From assembly GCA_046199005.1 (NCBI GenBank), contig CP176050.1, positions 3,286,001 through 3,350,000 on the forward strand: DNA of 64,000 nucleotides. The letters run 5' to 3'. The translations under genes were made by a program, and so were the position numbers. This DNA is from Ascidiimonas sp046199005. Its GTDB lineage: Bacteria; Bacteroidota; Bacteroidia; Flavobacteriales; Flavobacteriaceae. The notes below the pieces were generated by a model, which was given only the letters and a program-made list of their open reading frames with translations, ran no database searches and was not told the origin of the DNA. Of the stretch, positions 1 through 8,094 are shown piece after piece. The stretch's first letter is position 1, and each line of letters begins with the position of its first letter.

Positions 1-118
1 TTGTAAAATGTTGACGACTTCTGAGTTGTTTCATCGTTTTAGTTCGATCAAATTTTCTCTTATAACGCTTTAGCGCTCTATCAATATTCTCTCCTTCTTT
101 TATCGGAATAATTAACAT
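1..118 (-). CDS. rpsU: 30S ribosomal protein bS21, partial (N-terminal 39 residues)
   Basis: The first 39 codons of bS21 read on the minus strand from an ATG at 118; the C-terminal end lies beyond the window. The protein begins MLIIPIKEGENIDRALKRYK and continues with a basic stretch (KRKFDRTKTMKQLR), the usual bS21 pattern of a short acidic N-terminus followed by a basic helix that contacts 16S rRNA on the 30S platform close to the anti-Shine-Dalgarno. The start is fixed by the homology and by a very strong ribosome binding site just upstream, which is exceptional in this phylum. Confidence 0.93.
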   Translation of the reverse strand, partial: MLIIPIKEGENIDRALKRYKRKFDRTKTMKQLRSRQHFT

Positions 119-124
119 ATCATG

Positions 125-136
125 TCACCTCCTTTC
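125..136 (-). promoter_or_regulatory. Extended Shine-Dalgarno of rpsU
   Basis: On the minus strand the 12 bases GAAAGGAGGTGA lie 6 nt before the rpsU ATG. They are complementary to the conserved 16S rRNA 3' end (UCACCUCCUUUC, as I recall it for Bacteroidota). Other genes here start without such a site. In Flavobacteriia bS21 is reported to help sequester the anti-SD, so a strong SD on rpsU itself fits autoregulation; that role is inferred, the match is seen. Confidence 0.85.
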
Positions 137-185
137 ATTTAGGCGGCAAATGTAATTATTTTTTCGTAATCAAGAAATATAATTT

Positions 186-1574
186 TTATTTAGGTGACCA
201 TACCGTATAGCTTTTTGGTGGAGCCTGAATCTTAACCCAGCGATTACCCTGAGTTACCGGTTCCCAGCCAGAGTGACCCGTAAAGTCTTTTATGCGTCTG
301 CTCGCCCAGTTCGTTTGAATCCATCGCTCTTTCCATGAGTTGCTGTTATTAATGTAAACTACCAGTCCTGGACTTCCATTTCTTCTTGCTACATATTCAT
401 CCGTATCGGTATATAACACTGTAGTACTTCCGCCCGCCTTATTATTATGAATCCAGATAAGATTATTTAATTTGTTTTTATCTAACCATTGTTCATAATC
501 CCTGTAGAAGATAGTTGGGTAACCTTCATGAGTCAAAATGAATGCATATGCAAGCAGCTTTCCGTTGAAAATTTCATCTGTATCGTGATTGGCGACAAAC
601 GTAACCGCTCTCATAGGATTTCGTTTAACTAGCATATCATCATTAAGACGGTTTAAATTATTCCCCTCAAAAGCATCACGCATCCTGTAATAGCAGGCAA
701 AATCGAAAGCAGAAGCCTGAGCCTGGCCAGACCACCAGTCTAGGGTAGCTGCATTTCCATCCCAATATTCACCGACTGTGAATCCGCCTAATGCTCTTTG
801 CCATTCTTTGACCACCCAGGGCTCGAAGCCTTTCACGTAGTCGAATCTCCATCCATCAAACCCCATGGTGTTTTTATAATATTTACCTACGGAGTTAGAA
901 CGTTTCCAAAGCCAATCCTGGACGTAGGCCTTATGATGACACATGTCTGCAAAGCCTCCAAATACCCCACTATCATTATTATGATAATCGTTCGGATGAA
1001 AATCATAGGCAGTTCTATAGAACAAACCGGAAGCAGGATTATAATCAGTATATGTATTGGAGTTGGTGAAAATATTATACTCTGAGTCACCTCCGCTATT
1101 ATGATTGATCACAATATCTGCAATTACGCTTATGTTATTATTATGTGCAGTGTTGATAAGAGAAGTAAGTTCTGATTTTGAGCCAAATCTGGTTTCTGTG
1201 GAACCCTTCTGATTGAAATTTCCAAAATCGTAGTAATCGAAAGGATCGTATCCCATTGAATTAGGTCCATTTAATGCCTTATTCACCGGAGGAAGCCAAA
1301 TAGCATCGATCCCAGCATTTTTCCAGGCAGGAATCTTACCTTTCACCGTATTCCACCAGGTACCACCAGAAGGAACATTCCAGTAAAAAGCCTGCATCAT
1401 TACCTTAGAACCTATAGATCTGGAACTATGACCATCTTTTTTATTATTTTCAAAATCATCGTTCTGAACTTCGGTTACATTCTGTGGTTCGATCTCTGTA
1501 ATTTCTTCTTTCTCACAACTGTAAAGAAACAGCCCCATACTAAAGAAAAAAGTTAAATAAAGTAATTTTTTCAT
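186..1574 (-). CDS. Secreted alpha-amylase lipoprotein, GH13 archaeal-type
   Basis: A 462-aa glycoside hydrolase that should hydrolyse internal alpha-1,4 bonds of starch. Residues 1-20 form a lipoprotein signal with lipobox LYSC (Cys20). The GH13 barrel follows from about residue 57 (MMQAFYWNVPSGG). Catalytic residues are visible: nucleophile Asp245 in GWRFDYVKG, acid/base Glu269 in VGEYWDG and Asp331 in FVANHDTD; DIVINHNSGGD carries the conserved calcium-site region. Many stretches (SMGYDPFDYYD, FGGFADMCHHK, YAFILTHEGYPTIFYRD) resemble Pyrococcus/Thermococcus amylases (GH13_7) far more than typical bacterial ones. Archaeal-like amylases have been described in Flavobacteriaceae. It stands alone, without SusC/SusD genes nearby, and is monocistronic. 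Confidence 0.93.
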   Translation of the reverse strand: MKKLLYLTFFFSMGLFLYSCEKEEITEIEPQNVTEVQNDDFENNKKDGHSSRSIGSKVMMQAFYWNVPSGGTWWNTVKGKIPAWKNAGIDAIWLPPVNKALNGPNSMGYDPFDYYDFGNFNQKGSTETRFGSKSELTSLINTAHNNNISVIADIVINHNSGGDSEYNIFTNSNTYTDYNPASGLFYRTAYDFHPNDYHNNDSGVFGGFADMCHHKAYVQDWLWKRSNSVGKYYKNTMGFDGWRFDYVKGFEPWVVKEWQRALGGFTVGEYWDGNAATLDWWSGQAQASAFDFACYYRMRDAFEGNNLNRLNDDMLVKRNPMRAVTFVANHDTDEIFNGKLLAYAFILTHEGYPTIFYRDYEQWLDKNKLNNLIWIHNNKAGGSTTVLYTDTDEYVARRNGSPGLVVYINNSNSWKERWIQTNWASRRIKDFTGHSGWEPVTQGNRWVKIQAPPKSYTVWSPK

Positions 1575-1649
1575 GATAAATTGGTTTAAATTTCCTTCAA
1601 GTTATAGAAAATTTTATTGCATTTTTCGCTACTTTAACGTTATAGTTTA

Positions 1650-1662
1650 CGAAAACGTTTGA
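1650..1662. promoter_or_regulatory. Possible LacI-type operator before the amylase gene
   Basis: An 8-bp palindrome AAACGTTT at 1653-1660 lies about 80 bp upstream of the amylase ATG. A central CG palindrome of this kind is typical of LacI-family operators such as sugar-responsive regulators. No regulator gene is nearby and the flanks do not extend the symmetry, so this is a weak call. Confidence 0.25.
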
Positions 1663-1780
1663 ATGTTAAAAATTTATTAATTATTCAAAAAAAATAGGTG
1701 TAATTTATCAATTCAATAATTACGGCAGAACCGTAATTAGAATCTTTCAAACAACTTCATGATGATCTATTAGGAAGAGA

Positions 1781-1806
1781 TAAAAAAAATCGCCTTTCGG
1801 CGATTT
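1781..1806 (-). terminator. Rho-independent terminator after acyl-CoA dehydrogenase
   Basis: Perfect 8-bp stem AAATCGCC/GGCGATTT with a 4-base loop (1787-1806), followed on the minus strand by a run of T. It lies 25 bp past the acyl-CoA dehydrogenase stop. Confidence 0.85.
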
Positions 1807-1830
1807 CATTATTAAATTTTAATATATGTC

Positions 1831-2970
1831 TTATTTGAGAATATTCCTGGCGATAACCACTTTCTGAATCTCTGTCGTACCTTCACCAATCGTACACAAC
1901 TTAGAATCTCTATAAAATTTCTCTACAGGAAAATCTTTCGTGTAACCATATCCTCCATGAATCTGAACCGCTTCGTTCGCAATCCTTACACAAACTTCTG
2001 AAGCAAACATTTTACACATTGCGCTCAGTTTGGTCATTTTTCTTCCGGCATTCTTTTCATAGGCTGCTTTGTGTAATAACAGCTCGGAGGCTTCGATCTC
2101 GGTAGCCATATCTGCCAATTTAAAGGAAACACCTTGAAAATGACTAATAGGTTTTCCAAACTGCACCCGTTCTTTCGAATACTTTAATGCTGCTTCGTAA
2201 GCTCCCTTGGCTATTCCAAGTGAAAGTGCACCTATTGATATTCTTCCTCCGTCTAGTATCTTCATAGATTGAATAAACCCTTCTCCAATCTCTCCAAGTC
2301 GGTTCGCATCCGGTATTCTGCAATTATCAAAAACAAGTTCTGCAGTTTCACTTGCCCTCATTCCCAGTTTATCTTCTTTTTTACCACTGCTGAAACCAGG
2401 AGTTCCTTTCTCTACTACAAAAGCAGTCATCCCGTGAGAATCTCCTTTTTCTCCTGTTCTCACTATAACGACAGCAACGTTACCACTCTTACCGTGCGTA
2501 ATGAAGTTCTTAGCGCCATTGATAATCCAATCTTCTCCATCCTTTACAGCTGTGGTATTCATCCCTCCTGCGTCGGAACCTGTATTATGTTCTGTTAAAC
2601 CCCAGGCACCAATCCATTCGCCAGTAGCCAGTTTAGGCAACCATTTGCTTTTCTGGTCTTCGTTCCCGAATGACAGTATATGATTTGTGCATAAGGAATT
2701 ATGTGCTGCTACCGATAGTCCTATAGAAGGATCAACCTTTGATATTTCCTCGATGATGGCAATATATTCGTGATACCCTAATCCAGAACCGCCATAGGTT
2801 TCAGGCACTAAAACTCCGAGAAAACCCATTTCACCCGCTTTCTTCATGATCTCAATTGGAAATTCCTGAGACTCATCCCATTTCATTACATGCGGGCGTA
2901 TGTGCGTTTCTGCAAATTCTTTAGCGGAATCCGCAATCATTTGCTGAGTTTCCGAGTAGTCAAAATTCAT
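1831..2970 (-). CDS. Acyl-CoA dehydrogenase
   Basis: A 379-aa FAD-dependent acyl-CoA dehydrogenase, which makes the 2,3-trans-enoyl-CoA in fatty acid or branched-chain amino acid breakdown. N-terminal helical domain (residues ~1-110), middle beta domain with LTEHNTGSDAGG, and C-terminal helical domain with the FAD-binding QFGKPISHFQ and QIHGGYGYTKDFP. The catalytic base is the Glu of TIGEGTTEIQ near the C-terminus. I start at the ATG at 2970 (MNFDYSETQQM), which gives the family length of about 380; two in-frame ATGs lie upstream at 3003 and 2994. The substrate chain length cannot be read from the sequence. It lies just downstream of the helix-hairpin-helix gene. Confidence 0.93.
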   Translation of the reverse strand: MNFDYSETQQMIADSAKEFAETHIRPHVMKWDESQEFPIEIMKKAGEMGFLGVLVPETYGGSGLGYHEYIAIIEEISKVDPSIGLSVAAHNSLCTNHILSFGNEDQKSKWLPKLATGEWIGAWGLTEHNTGSDAGGMNTTAVKDGEDWIINGAKNFITHGKSGNVAVVIVRTGEKGDSHGMTAFVVEKGTPGFSSGKKEDKLGMRASETAELVFDNCRIPDANRLGEIGEGFIQSMKILDGGRISIGALSLGIAKGAYEAALKYSKERVQFGKPISHFQGVSFKLADMATEIEASELLLHKAAYEKNAGRKMTKLSAMCKMFASEVCVRIANEAVQIHGGYGYTKDFPVEKFYRDSKLCTIGEGTTEIQKVVIARNILK

Positions 2971-3005
2971 TTGATGCGAAACATCTATTTCCATAGAAAG
3001 CAATT

Positions 3006-3860
3006 TTATTTTATTGTCAAATATACTTCAATTATGTTAATTTTTTCCGCCGGGAAATCATGTATTTTTGTTAATTCTTGAATTTTGGTAATCGCCCCTA
3101 CCCTTGTTCTATAAGCAATTATATCTCTTGCGAGATGTTTTGAAATATAGGGCACTTTAGACAATTCTTGAAGGGAAATCAGGTTTACGTCTTTAGGTAC
3201 TACCGATGGTCTGGAAAGTACTGTAAATTTCTCAAGTACTTTTTTAGCCGCTGCAGTTTGTATGCCATAAACCTCGTAAAGCTGTGTGTCTTCCACAAAA
3301 CCTCCCAGTAATTTCCTGTACTTCAGAATCCTCCCGGATAATACAGGACCTATTCCATAAACTTTAGTTAATGCTATAGAGTCTGCTTTATTAAGGTCTA
3401 ATTTCTTAATTACCTTAGGATAAACAAGAGTACTTTTAGACTTTTTAGTCTCGGATCTATCAAAATGAGGAAATCTGAATCTTGCAGAGATCTCTGCCAA
3501 CAGCCCATCTGATATTCCTGTAATTTTTTGAAAGTCGCCGGTCGAAGTAACATAATTTCCTGTCTTTCTAAAAGCATGCAAAGCATCTATTTCTTCTGTA
3601 CTAAGTCCTAATGTATATCCGAAGTAATCACTTATATAATTCGGATTAAATTTTGATTTTGAAAAATCACTCTTCTTATATTCTTGCTCCTTGTTGATTT
3701 TTTCAGAGAATTGATGCTGATCTAACTTTGCTTCAGATGAAGTGAATTGTTTACAGGTATAAATTATACCAAGGGTAAATGCCATCAAACACAACAAATA
3801 TAAAATCCCGTTTCGTTCTTTTAAGGAAAAAACCAAACGGGATTTTGCATTCATCTTCAA
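3006..3860 (-). CDS. Helix-hairpin-helix protein, ComEA-like, membrane anchored
   Basis: A 284-aa protein with one N-terminal membrane segment (about residues 20-36, LYLLCLMAFTLGIIYTC) and at least two helix-hairpin-helix units: LDLNKADSIALTKVYGIGPV around residue 155 and LISLQELSKVPYISKHLARD around residue 228. HhH units of this kind bind DNA without sequence preference, as in ComEA, which takes up DNA in competence. Here the protein is longer than ComEA, and no other competence gene is next to it, so a DNA-uptake role is inference. A second possible start is the ATG two codons in. Confidence 0.75.
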   Translation of the reverse strand: MKMNAKSRLVFSLKERNGILYLLCLMAFTLGIIYTCKQFTSSEAKLDQHQFSEKINKEQEYKKSDFSKSKFNPNYISDYFGYTLGLSTEEIDALHAFRKTGNYVTSTGDFQKITGISDGLLAEISARFRFPHFDRSETKKSKSTLVYPKVIKKLDLNKADSIALTKVYGIGPVLSGRILKYRKLLGGFVEDTQLYEVYGIQTAAAKKVLEKFTVLSRPSVVPKDVNLISLQELSKVPYISKHLARDIIAYRTRVGAITKIQELTKIHDFPAEKINIIEVYLTIK

Positions 3861-3869
3861 CGGTGAATA

Positions 3870-5678
3870 TTATTTCACTTTAGCCTCTTTTGGCTTTTTG
3901 AAAAGTTCGTTTCTTTTTAGTTTGGCCCAGTATTCTTTGAGTTCTTCTTTAACTTCTCCAGACATTAGATATAAGCCAATTATGTTTGGAAACGACATAG
4001 CTAAGATCATCATATCTGAAAAATCCAATACCGCACCCAGACTCACTGAAGCACCGATGATCACAAACAAGAGAAAAATAAATTTGTATACCAATTCTGT
4101 TTTTCTGCTCTTACCAAAAATAAATGTCCAGGCACGCATTCCATAATAAGACCATGAAATCATTGTCGAAAAAGCAAATAAGAATACAGCTCCTGCCAGT
4201 ACATAGGGAAACCATGTTATCACACTACCGAAGGCATCAGAAGTAAGCTGTGCTCCGCTTAAACCTTCTACGTTGTGAAAACCGGTAAAGATTAATACCA
4301 ATGCGGTAAGGGTACACACCACTACGGTATCAATAAAAGGCTCGAGTAATGCTACAAAACCTTCGGATACGGGATGTTTAGTTTTTGCGGCAGAATGTGC
4401 AATAGCGGCAGAACCCACACCTGCTTCATTAGAGAAAGCAGCCCGCTGAAAACCAACGACCAGTACTCCTATAATACCTCCTTTAAGTGCCCCCGGATCA
4501 AAAGCACCTGATATAATTTCACCAAAAGCTGCACCTACATTTTCAATATGCATTATGACAATGATCAAAGCAGACACTACATAGATAGAAGCCATTAACG
4601 GAACAATCTTTCCGGTTACGTTTGCGATACTTTTGATACCTCCGATAATAACTGCACCCACGAGGATTGCCGTTACGACTCCAAACCAAAATCCGTTCCC
4701 GGTTAAAAATCCGAACTGACCTTGCAACTGTGCAAATGATTGATTTGCCTGAAACATATTTCCGCCTCCAAAAGATGCACCTATACAAAGTACTGCAAAC
4801 ATATAAGCAAGCACTTTACCCAGTTTTCCTTTACCCTGGGCATCCAGACCTTTCACCAAATAGTTCATAGGCCCTCCAAAAACACGTCCGTCGGGAAGAA
4901 TATCTCTATATTTTACACCTAAAGTACATTCTACAAATTTTGACGACATACCAATAAGTCCAGCAAAAATCATCCAAAAAGTCGCTCCTGCTCCACCCAG
5001 AGATACTGCTACCGCTACTCCGGCAATATTTCCTAAACCTACGGTCCCTGAAACGGCAGTGGCAAGCGCTTGAAAATGGGTTACCTGTCCTGGTGCATCC
5101 CCTTCATCATAATGACCTCTTGCTAACTGAATAGCATGTTTGAAGCCCCGTATATTGATGAATCCCATTCTCAATGTAAAAAATACCGCTCCGATGACCA
5201 ACCAGATAACAATAAAAGGTACTGGTCTTGTTCGCTCATCTCCGTTTGGATGCAATAAAGCGGCACCGCTATCGTCTCGAAGTACTGGATCGTACACTCC
5301 GATAGCAGCGAAGGGATCCCAGAATAAAACACTTCCGATGCCATCTACTATGGGTTTCATTGTACCATTAAAAACTTCAGTAATTGCCTCTGTAGGTACC
5401 GTATAAGATTTGGTCACCGTAGTGCCGGAAGCATCAGTTATACTCACAGTATACGGAAGACCTTCCACCAGACCGGAAGCTTTATTTGAGGTAAGCGGTG
5501 TAGACTGATTACTCCATTTAAAAGTATAAGGCTCCACTCCTCCTTCAACATCAAGCTTTACCACACCATCATTGATTTCATTTGAAGGATTGCTGATAGT
5601 CTCCTTAACAGTTAATTCCTGTGCTGAAACACTTGTTAAAACGAATACTGAAAGAAGAGAGAAAAATGTTTTTCTCAT
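3870..5678 (-). CDS. Alanine/glycine:cation symporter (AGCS) with extra N-terminal Ig-like domain
   Basis: A 602-aa protein. Residues 1-19 are a signal peptide (MRKTFFSLLSVFVLTSVSAQ). Residues ~20-95 read like an SprB/PKD repeat (GGVEPYTFKWSNQ, then GLPYTVSITDASG). From about residue 150 follows a normal AGCS transporter of about 11 membrane segments with the family motifs SGTVGLGNIAGVA and FSNEAGVGSAAIAHSAAKT. AGCS proteins import alanine or glycine with Na+ and are usually about 450 aa without a signal peptide. The extra domain should sit in the periplasm. The C-terminus is basic and cytoplasmic. Confidence 0.9.
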   Translation of the reverse strand: MRKTFFSLLSVFVLTSVSAQELTVKETISNPSNEINDGVVKLDVEGGVEPYTFKWSNQSTPLTSNKASGLVEGLPYTVSITDASGTTVTKSYTVPTEAITEVFNGTMKPIVDGIGSVLFWDPFAAIGVYDPVLRDDSGAALLHPNGDERTRPVPFIVIWLVIGAVFFTLRMGFINIRGFKHAIQLARGHYDEGDAPGQVTHFQALATAVSGTVGLGNIAGVAVAVSLGGAGATFWMIFAGLIGMSSKFVECTLGVKYRDILPDGRVFGGPMNYLVKGLDAQGKGKLGKVLAYMFAVLCIGASFGGGNMFQANQSFAQLQGQFGFLTGNGFWFGVVTAILVGAVIIGGIKSIANVTGKIVPLMASIYVVSALIIVIMHIENVGAAFGEIISGAFDPGALKGGIIGVLVVGFQRAAFSNEAGVGSAAIAHSAAKTKHPVSEGFVALLEPFIDTVVVCTLTALVLIFTGFHNVEGLSGAQLTSDAFGSVITWFPYVLAGAVFLFAFSTMISWSYYGMRAWTFIFGKSRKTELVYKFIFLLFVIIGASVSLGAVLDFSDMMILAMSFPNIIGLYLMSGEVKEELKEYWAKLKRNELFKKPKEAKVK

Positions 5679-5765
5679 AAAGTAGTTATTAGGTTAGTTA
5701 AGTTATTTTTTGCTCAAACAGCCGCCAATATCCTAAAAAAATGGACGTAAATCAAATTTTGGGCG

Positions 5766-6785
5766 TTAAATGTAGCTTTCAGGAATATTGAACATCTCAT
5801 TCAATTTCTTTATTTGTTCTGGCCTTCCCAATACAACGATTTTAGAGTCAGGAATGAGTTTGGTCTCTGCCTCAGGATTTATGATGTAAGAACCCTCTGG
5901 ATTGCGGTATCCAATTACCGTACAGCCTGTCTTTCTTCTTAGATCAAGATCACGAAGTGAACGGTATTGATAATCTTCAGGCAATGACTCTATAGCCACC
6001 TCTTCAAGATTAATGGTGTTCTCACCTTCAATGGAAAGTTGATCCATGAAGTCGATCAAATCTGGCATGACCACAAGAGAAGCCATATGATCTCCACCAA
6101 TTTTATCGGGCATTATTGTCTTATTAGCACCTGCTAATTTAAGTTTGCGTTGTGAGGTTTCCTGAGATGCGCGACTGATGATCCCCAGTTTTTTATTGAG
6201 CTGTCTTGATGATAACACTACAAAGAGATTATCTGAATCTTTTGGTAGGGCCGTAATCAAATTACTGGCTCTTTCTATTCCCGCCTCCAATAAAATATCA
6301 TCTTCATTCGCATTTCCTTCTACAAATAAAATGTCATCCATATGCTTCTCAATTACTTCTCTATCTCTTTCAATCACCACGAAAGGGCGTCTGTACGCTT
6401 TTAATTTAAGCGCTGCCTGTTTACCATTTCTTCCGAATCCGCAAATAATGATATGATTCTGAAGCTTATCAATTTTTTTCTTCATTTTTCGGACTTTAAC
6501 GTTGTGTAGTGAGCTTTTGGTTAAGATATATTCTGTGATCACTGAAATTGCGTAAGCAAATATAAATACGCTAAAAATGATCAAAAATATTGTAAATAGT
6601 TTGGTTTGATCGTCTACCGGCTGAACCTCCCTGTAACCTACAGTGGTCACCGTAATTATGGTCATATACATGGCATCTATCCATGAATATCCAGCTAGAG
6701 AACGATACCCTATTACTCCAATTATGAATACAAGCACTAATAGTGTAAGCGCAGTGTAAAATTTAGATCGAAATAGTTTAAACAT
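5766..6785 (-). CDS. Potassium channel protein with TrkA-N (RCK) domain
   Basis: A 339-aa two-transmembrane K+ channel: helix 1 about residues 9-27, pore helix with selectivity filter TVTTVGYREV at 46-55, helix 2 about residues 62-82, then an RCK module starting IIICGFGRNGKQAALK (Rossmann NAD-binding GxGxxG) and a TrkA-C part at the C-terminus. It should gate K+ flux in response to a cytoplasmic ligand. I choose the ATG at 6785, one base after the stop of the PspC gene; the in-frame ATG at 6824 would overlap that gene. The filter reads TVGYR where TVGYG/TVGYD is usual. Confidence 0.88.
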   Translation of the reverse strand: MFKLFRSKFYTALTLLVLVFIIGVIGYRSLAGYSWIDAMYMTIITVTTVGYREVQPVDDQTKLFTIFLIIFSVFIFAYAISVITEYILTKSSLHNVKVRKMKKKIDKLQNHIIICGFGRNGKQAALKLKAYRRPFVVIERDREVIEKHMDDILFVEGNANEDDILLEAGIERASNLITALPKDSDNLFVVLSSRQLNKKLGIISRASQETSQRKLKLAGANKTIMPDKIGGDHMASLVVMPDLIDFMDQLSIEGENTINLEEVAIESLPEDYQYRSLRDLDLRRKTGCTVIGYRNPEGSYIINPEAETKLIPDSKIVVLGRPEQIKKLNEMFNIPESYI

Positions 6786-6786
6786 A

Positions 6787-7014
6787 TTATAGGTCGAATA
6801 CAGACGTTCGCTTTGTATAGACAAGGTCTTTTAGTTTAAGCCAAAACGCAAGTGTCAAATAAACTGCAAACCATGCCCCAAAGGTGGCAAACGATACATA
6901 AATAAAAAAAAGCCTTACATTCTTGGCTTTCATTCCTAGTCTTTCCGCAAGGCGTGATGATACCGCAAAACCATGCCTTTCAAAAAAGTATCGAATATTC
7001 TTGAACCATCTCAT
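6787..7014 (-). CDS. PspC domain protein
   Basis: A 75-aa small membrane protein with the PspC pattern: basic N-terminal stretch, then SSRLAERLGMKAKNVRLFFI and a hydrophobic helix (YVSFATFGAWFAVYLTLAF). PspC proteins sit in the inner membrane and take part in envelope stress responses in other bacteria; here only the domain is present. It directly precedes the K+ channel gene with a 1-bp gap, so the two are co-transcribed. Confidence 0.8.
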   Translation of the reverse strand: MRWFKNIRYFFERHGFAVSSRLAERLGMKAKNVRLFFIYVSFATFGAWFAVYLTLAFWLKLKDLVYTKRTSVFDL

Positions 7015-7042
7015 GCTACAAAAATGATGAAATTATAGGAAT

Positions 7043-7089
7043 AAAAAAAGTCAGTTAACACACTAAAAATAGTATGTAACTGACTTTTT
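7043..7089 (-). terminator. Terminator after the HEIGH metalloprotease
   Basis: A perfect 13-bp stem AAAAAGTCAGTTA (7045-7057) with TAACTGACTTTTT (7077-7089) ends in T on the minus strand. It lies between the metalloprotease and the PspC gene and separates the two units. Confidence 0.85.
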
Positions 7090-7107
7090 AAAAACTTTAA
7101 AGAATTA

Positions 7108-7959
7108 TTAATATACAGTAGTAAGGGCAGTTTGATCTCCCGAAGTAAACGGCCTGTCTGAACCATTACTGCAAGCAAGCATCCAGGAACCATTCTCAGG
7201 ACCTGCCGGCGTACCTGGAATATATACAGCTCCAACACTTCCGGCTCCCTCGTCACCTCCAGATCCACAGCTAAAGCTACGGTTGAAATAATCAGTATGG
7301 CGAAATCCGATTGCATGACCAATTTCATGAGCAATTACGGTTACTATATCTGCAGGAGGATTTCCTCTTCTGGGGTTGTAGACGGCAGAATTTAAAATAA
7401 TCGGTGTTGCAGGATCTCCATTGGCATCGGGAAAACCTGCGCTTTGACCCAAAATTAATCCTCCACCAGGAACCCTTCCTAAGCGTTCTGCCAGAATATC
7501 TATATCTGCACCAGCTGTGTTTGAGCGAACGAATGTAAGATCCAATCCAAGTGCATTGTATCTAGCAAGGGCATCATCAAAAGCAGCCTGTGCTGGTGCT
7601 CTGAATTCGACATCCATGTATATACTTAAAGTCCTGGGTGCACTTACAATATTATTTGTTCTGTAGTGCTCTGTATTAACAGTATTATTATTTTCTACAC
7701 TAATTCGGGGTGCCAGTGCTGCGATTTGTTCTCGTGTTAGGAAAATATCTCCTTCTACCACGTAGCCCTCTTTTCCGTTGAGTGTGCTAGCAAATAAGTT
7801 TTCTGTATGAAAACCTAAAGCCTGTAATTGTGAAGCTACTTCAGTCAGGTCTTGGGCAGAAGTTTCAACTGTTGACGAATCATTTGCGCAGGAAGCAAGT
7901 ATCAACGCCGTAAGAATAGTACCGCATAGTAATGATAGGTTTCTTTTTTTTGTATTCAT
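7108..7959 (-). CDS. Zinc metalloprotease lipoprotein, M57 (HEIGH) type
   Basis: A 283-aa secreted protease. Lipobox LASC at Cys24 gives an outer-membrane lipoprotein. The catalytic site is VIAHEIGHAIGFRH with zinc ligands His211, His215 and His221 and the base Glu212, a metzincin-like HExxHxxGxxH pattern found in the M57 'dual-action HEIGH' family. The sequence after the site has two cysteines (FSCGSGG, MLACSNG) that may form a disulfide. It is divergent from the subtilase gene next door, so two secreted proteases lie back to back. No pro-domain is recognised, though residues 30-110 could serve as one. Confidence 0.88.
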   Translation of the reverse strand: MNTKKRNLSLLCGTILTALILASCANDSSTVETSAQDLTEVASQLQALGFHTENLFASTLNGKEGYVVEGDIFLTREQIAALAPRISVENNNTVNTEHYRTNNIVSAPRTLSIYMDVEFRAPAQAAFDDALARYNALGLDLTFVRSNTAGADIDILAERLGRVPGGGLILGQSAGFPDANGDPATPIILNSAVYNPRRGNPPADIVTVIAHEIGHAIGFRHTDYFNRSFSCGSGGDEGAGSVGAVYIPGTPAGPENGSWMLACSNGSDRPFTSGDQTALTTVY

Positions 7960-8094
7960 AATAAATTAAGATTTAGAGATTAAATAATCATTTTTGTTAA
8001 AAAGCCTGTGAATTTATTGAAAAAAACGCAGACAACTTTATTTAAACATCTTTTTTCGATAAATTGCATTCTAAAATTTAACCTACAAAGATGT

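Noticed and set aside
798..1090. Open frames on both strands inside the amylase gene
   Set aside because: They lie wholly within a confident GH13 gene and have no domain, hydrophobic signal or start context; they are shadows.
7011..7334. 107-codon minus frame overlapping the metalloprotease 3' end
   Set aside because: It overlaps the HEIGH protease in another frame and spans its terminator; no recognisable protein.
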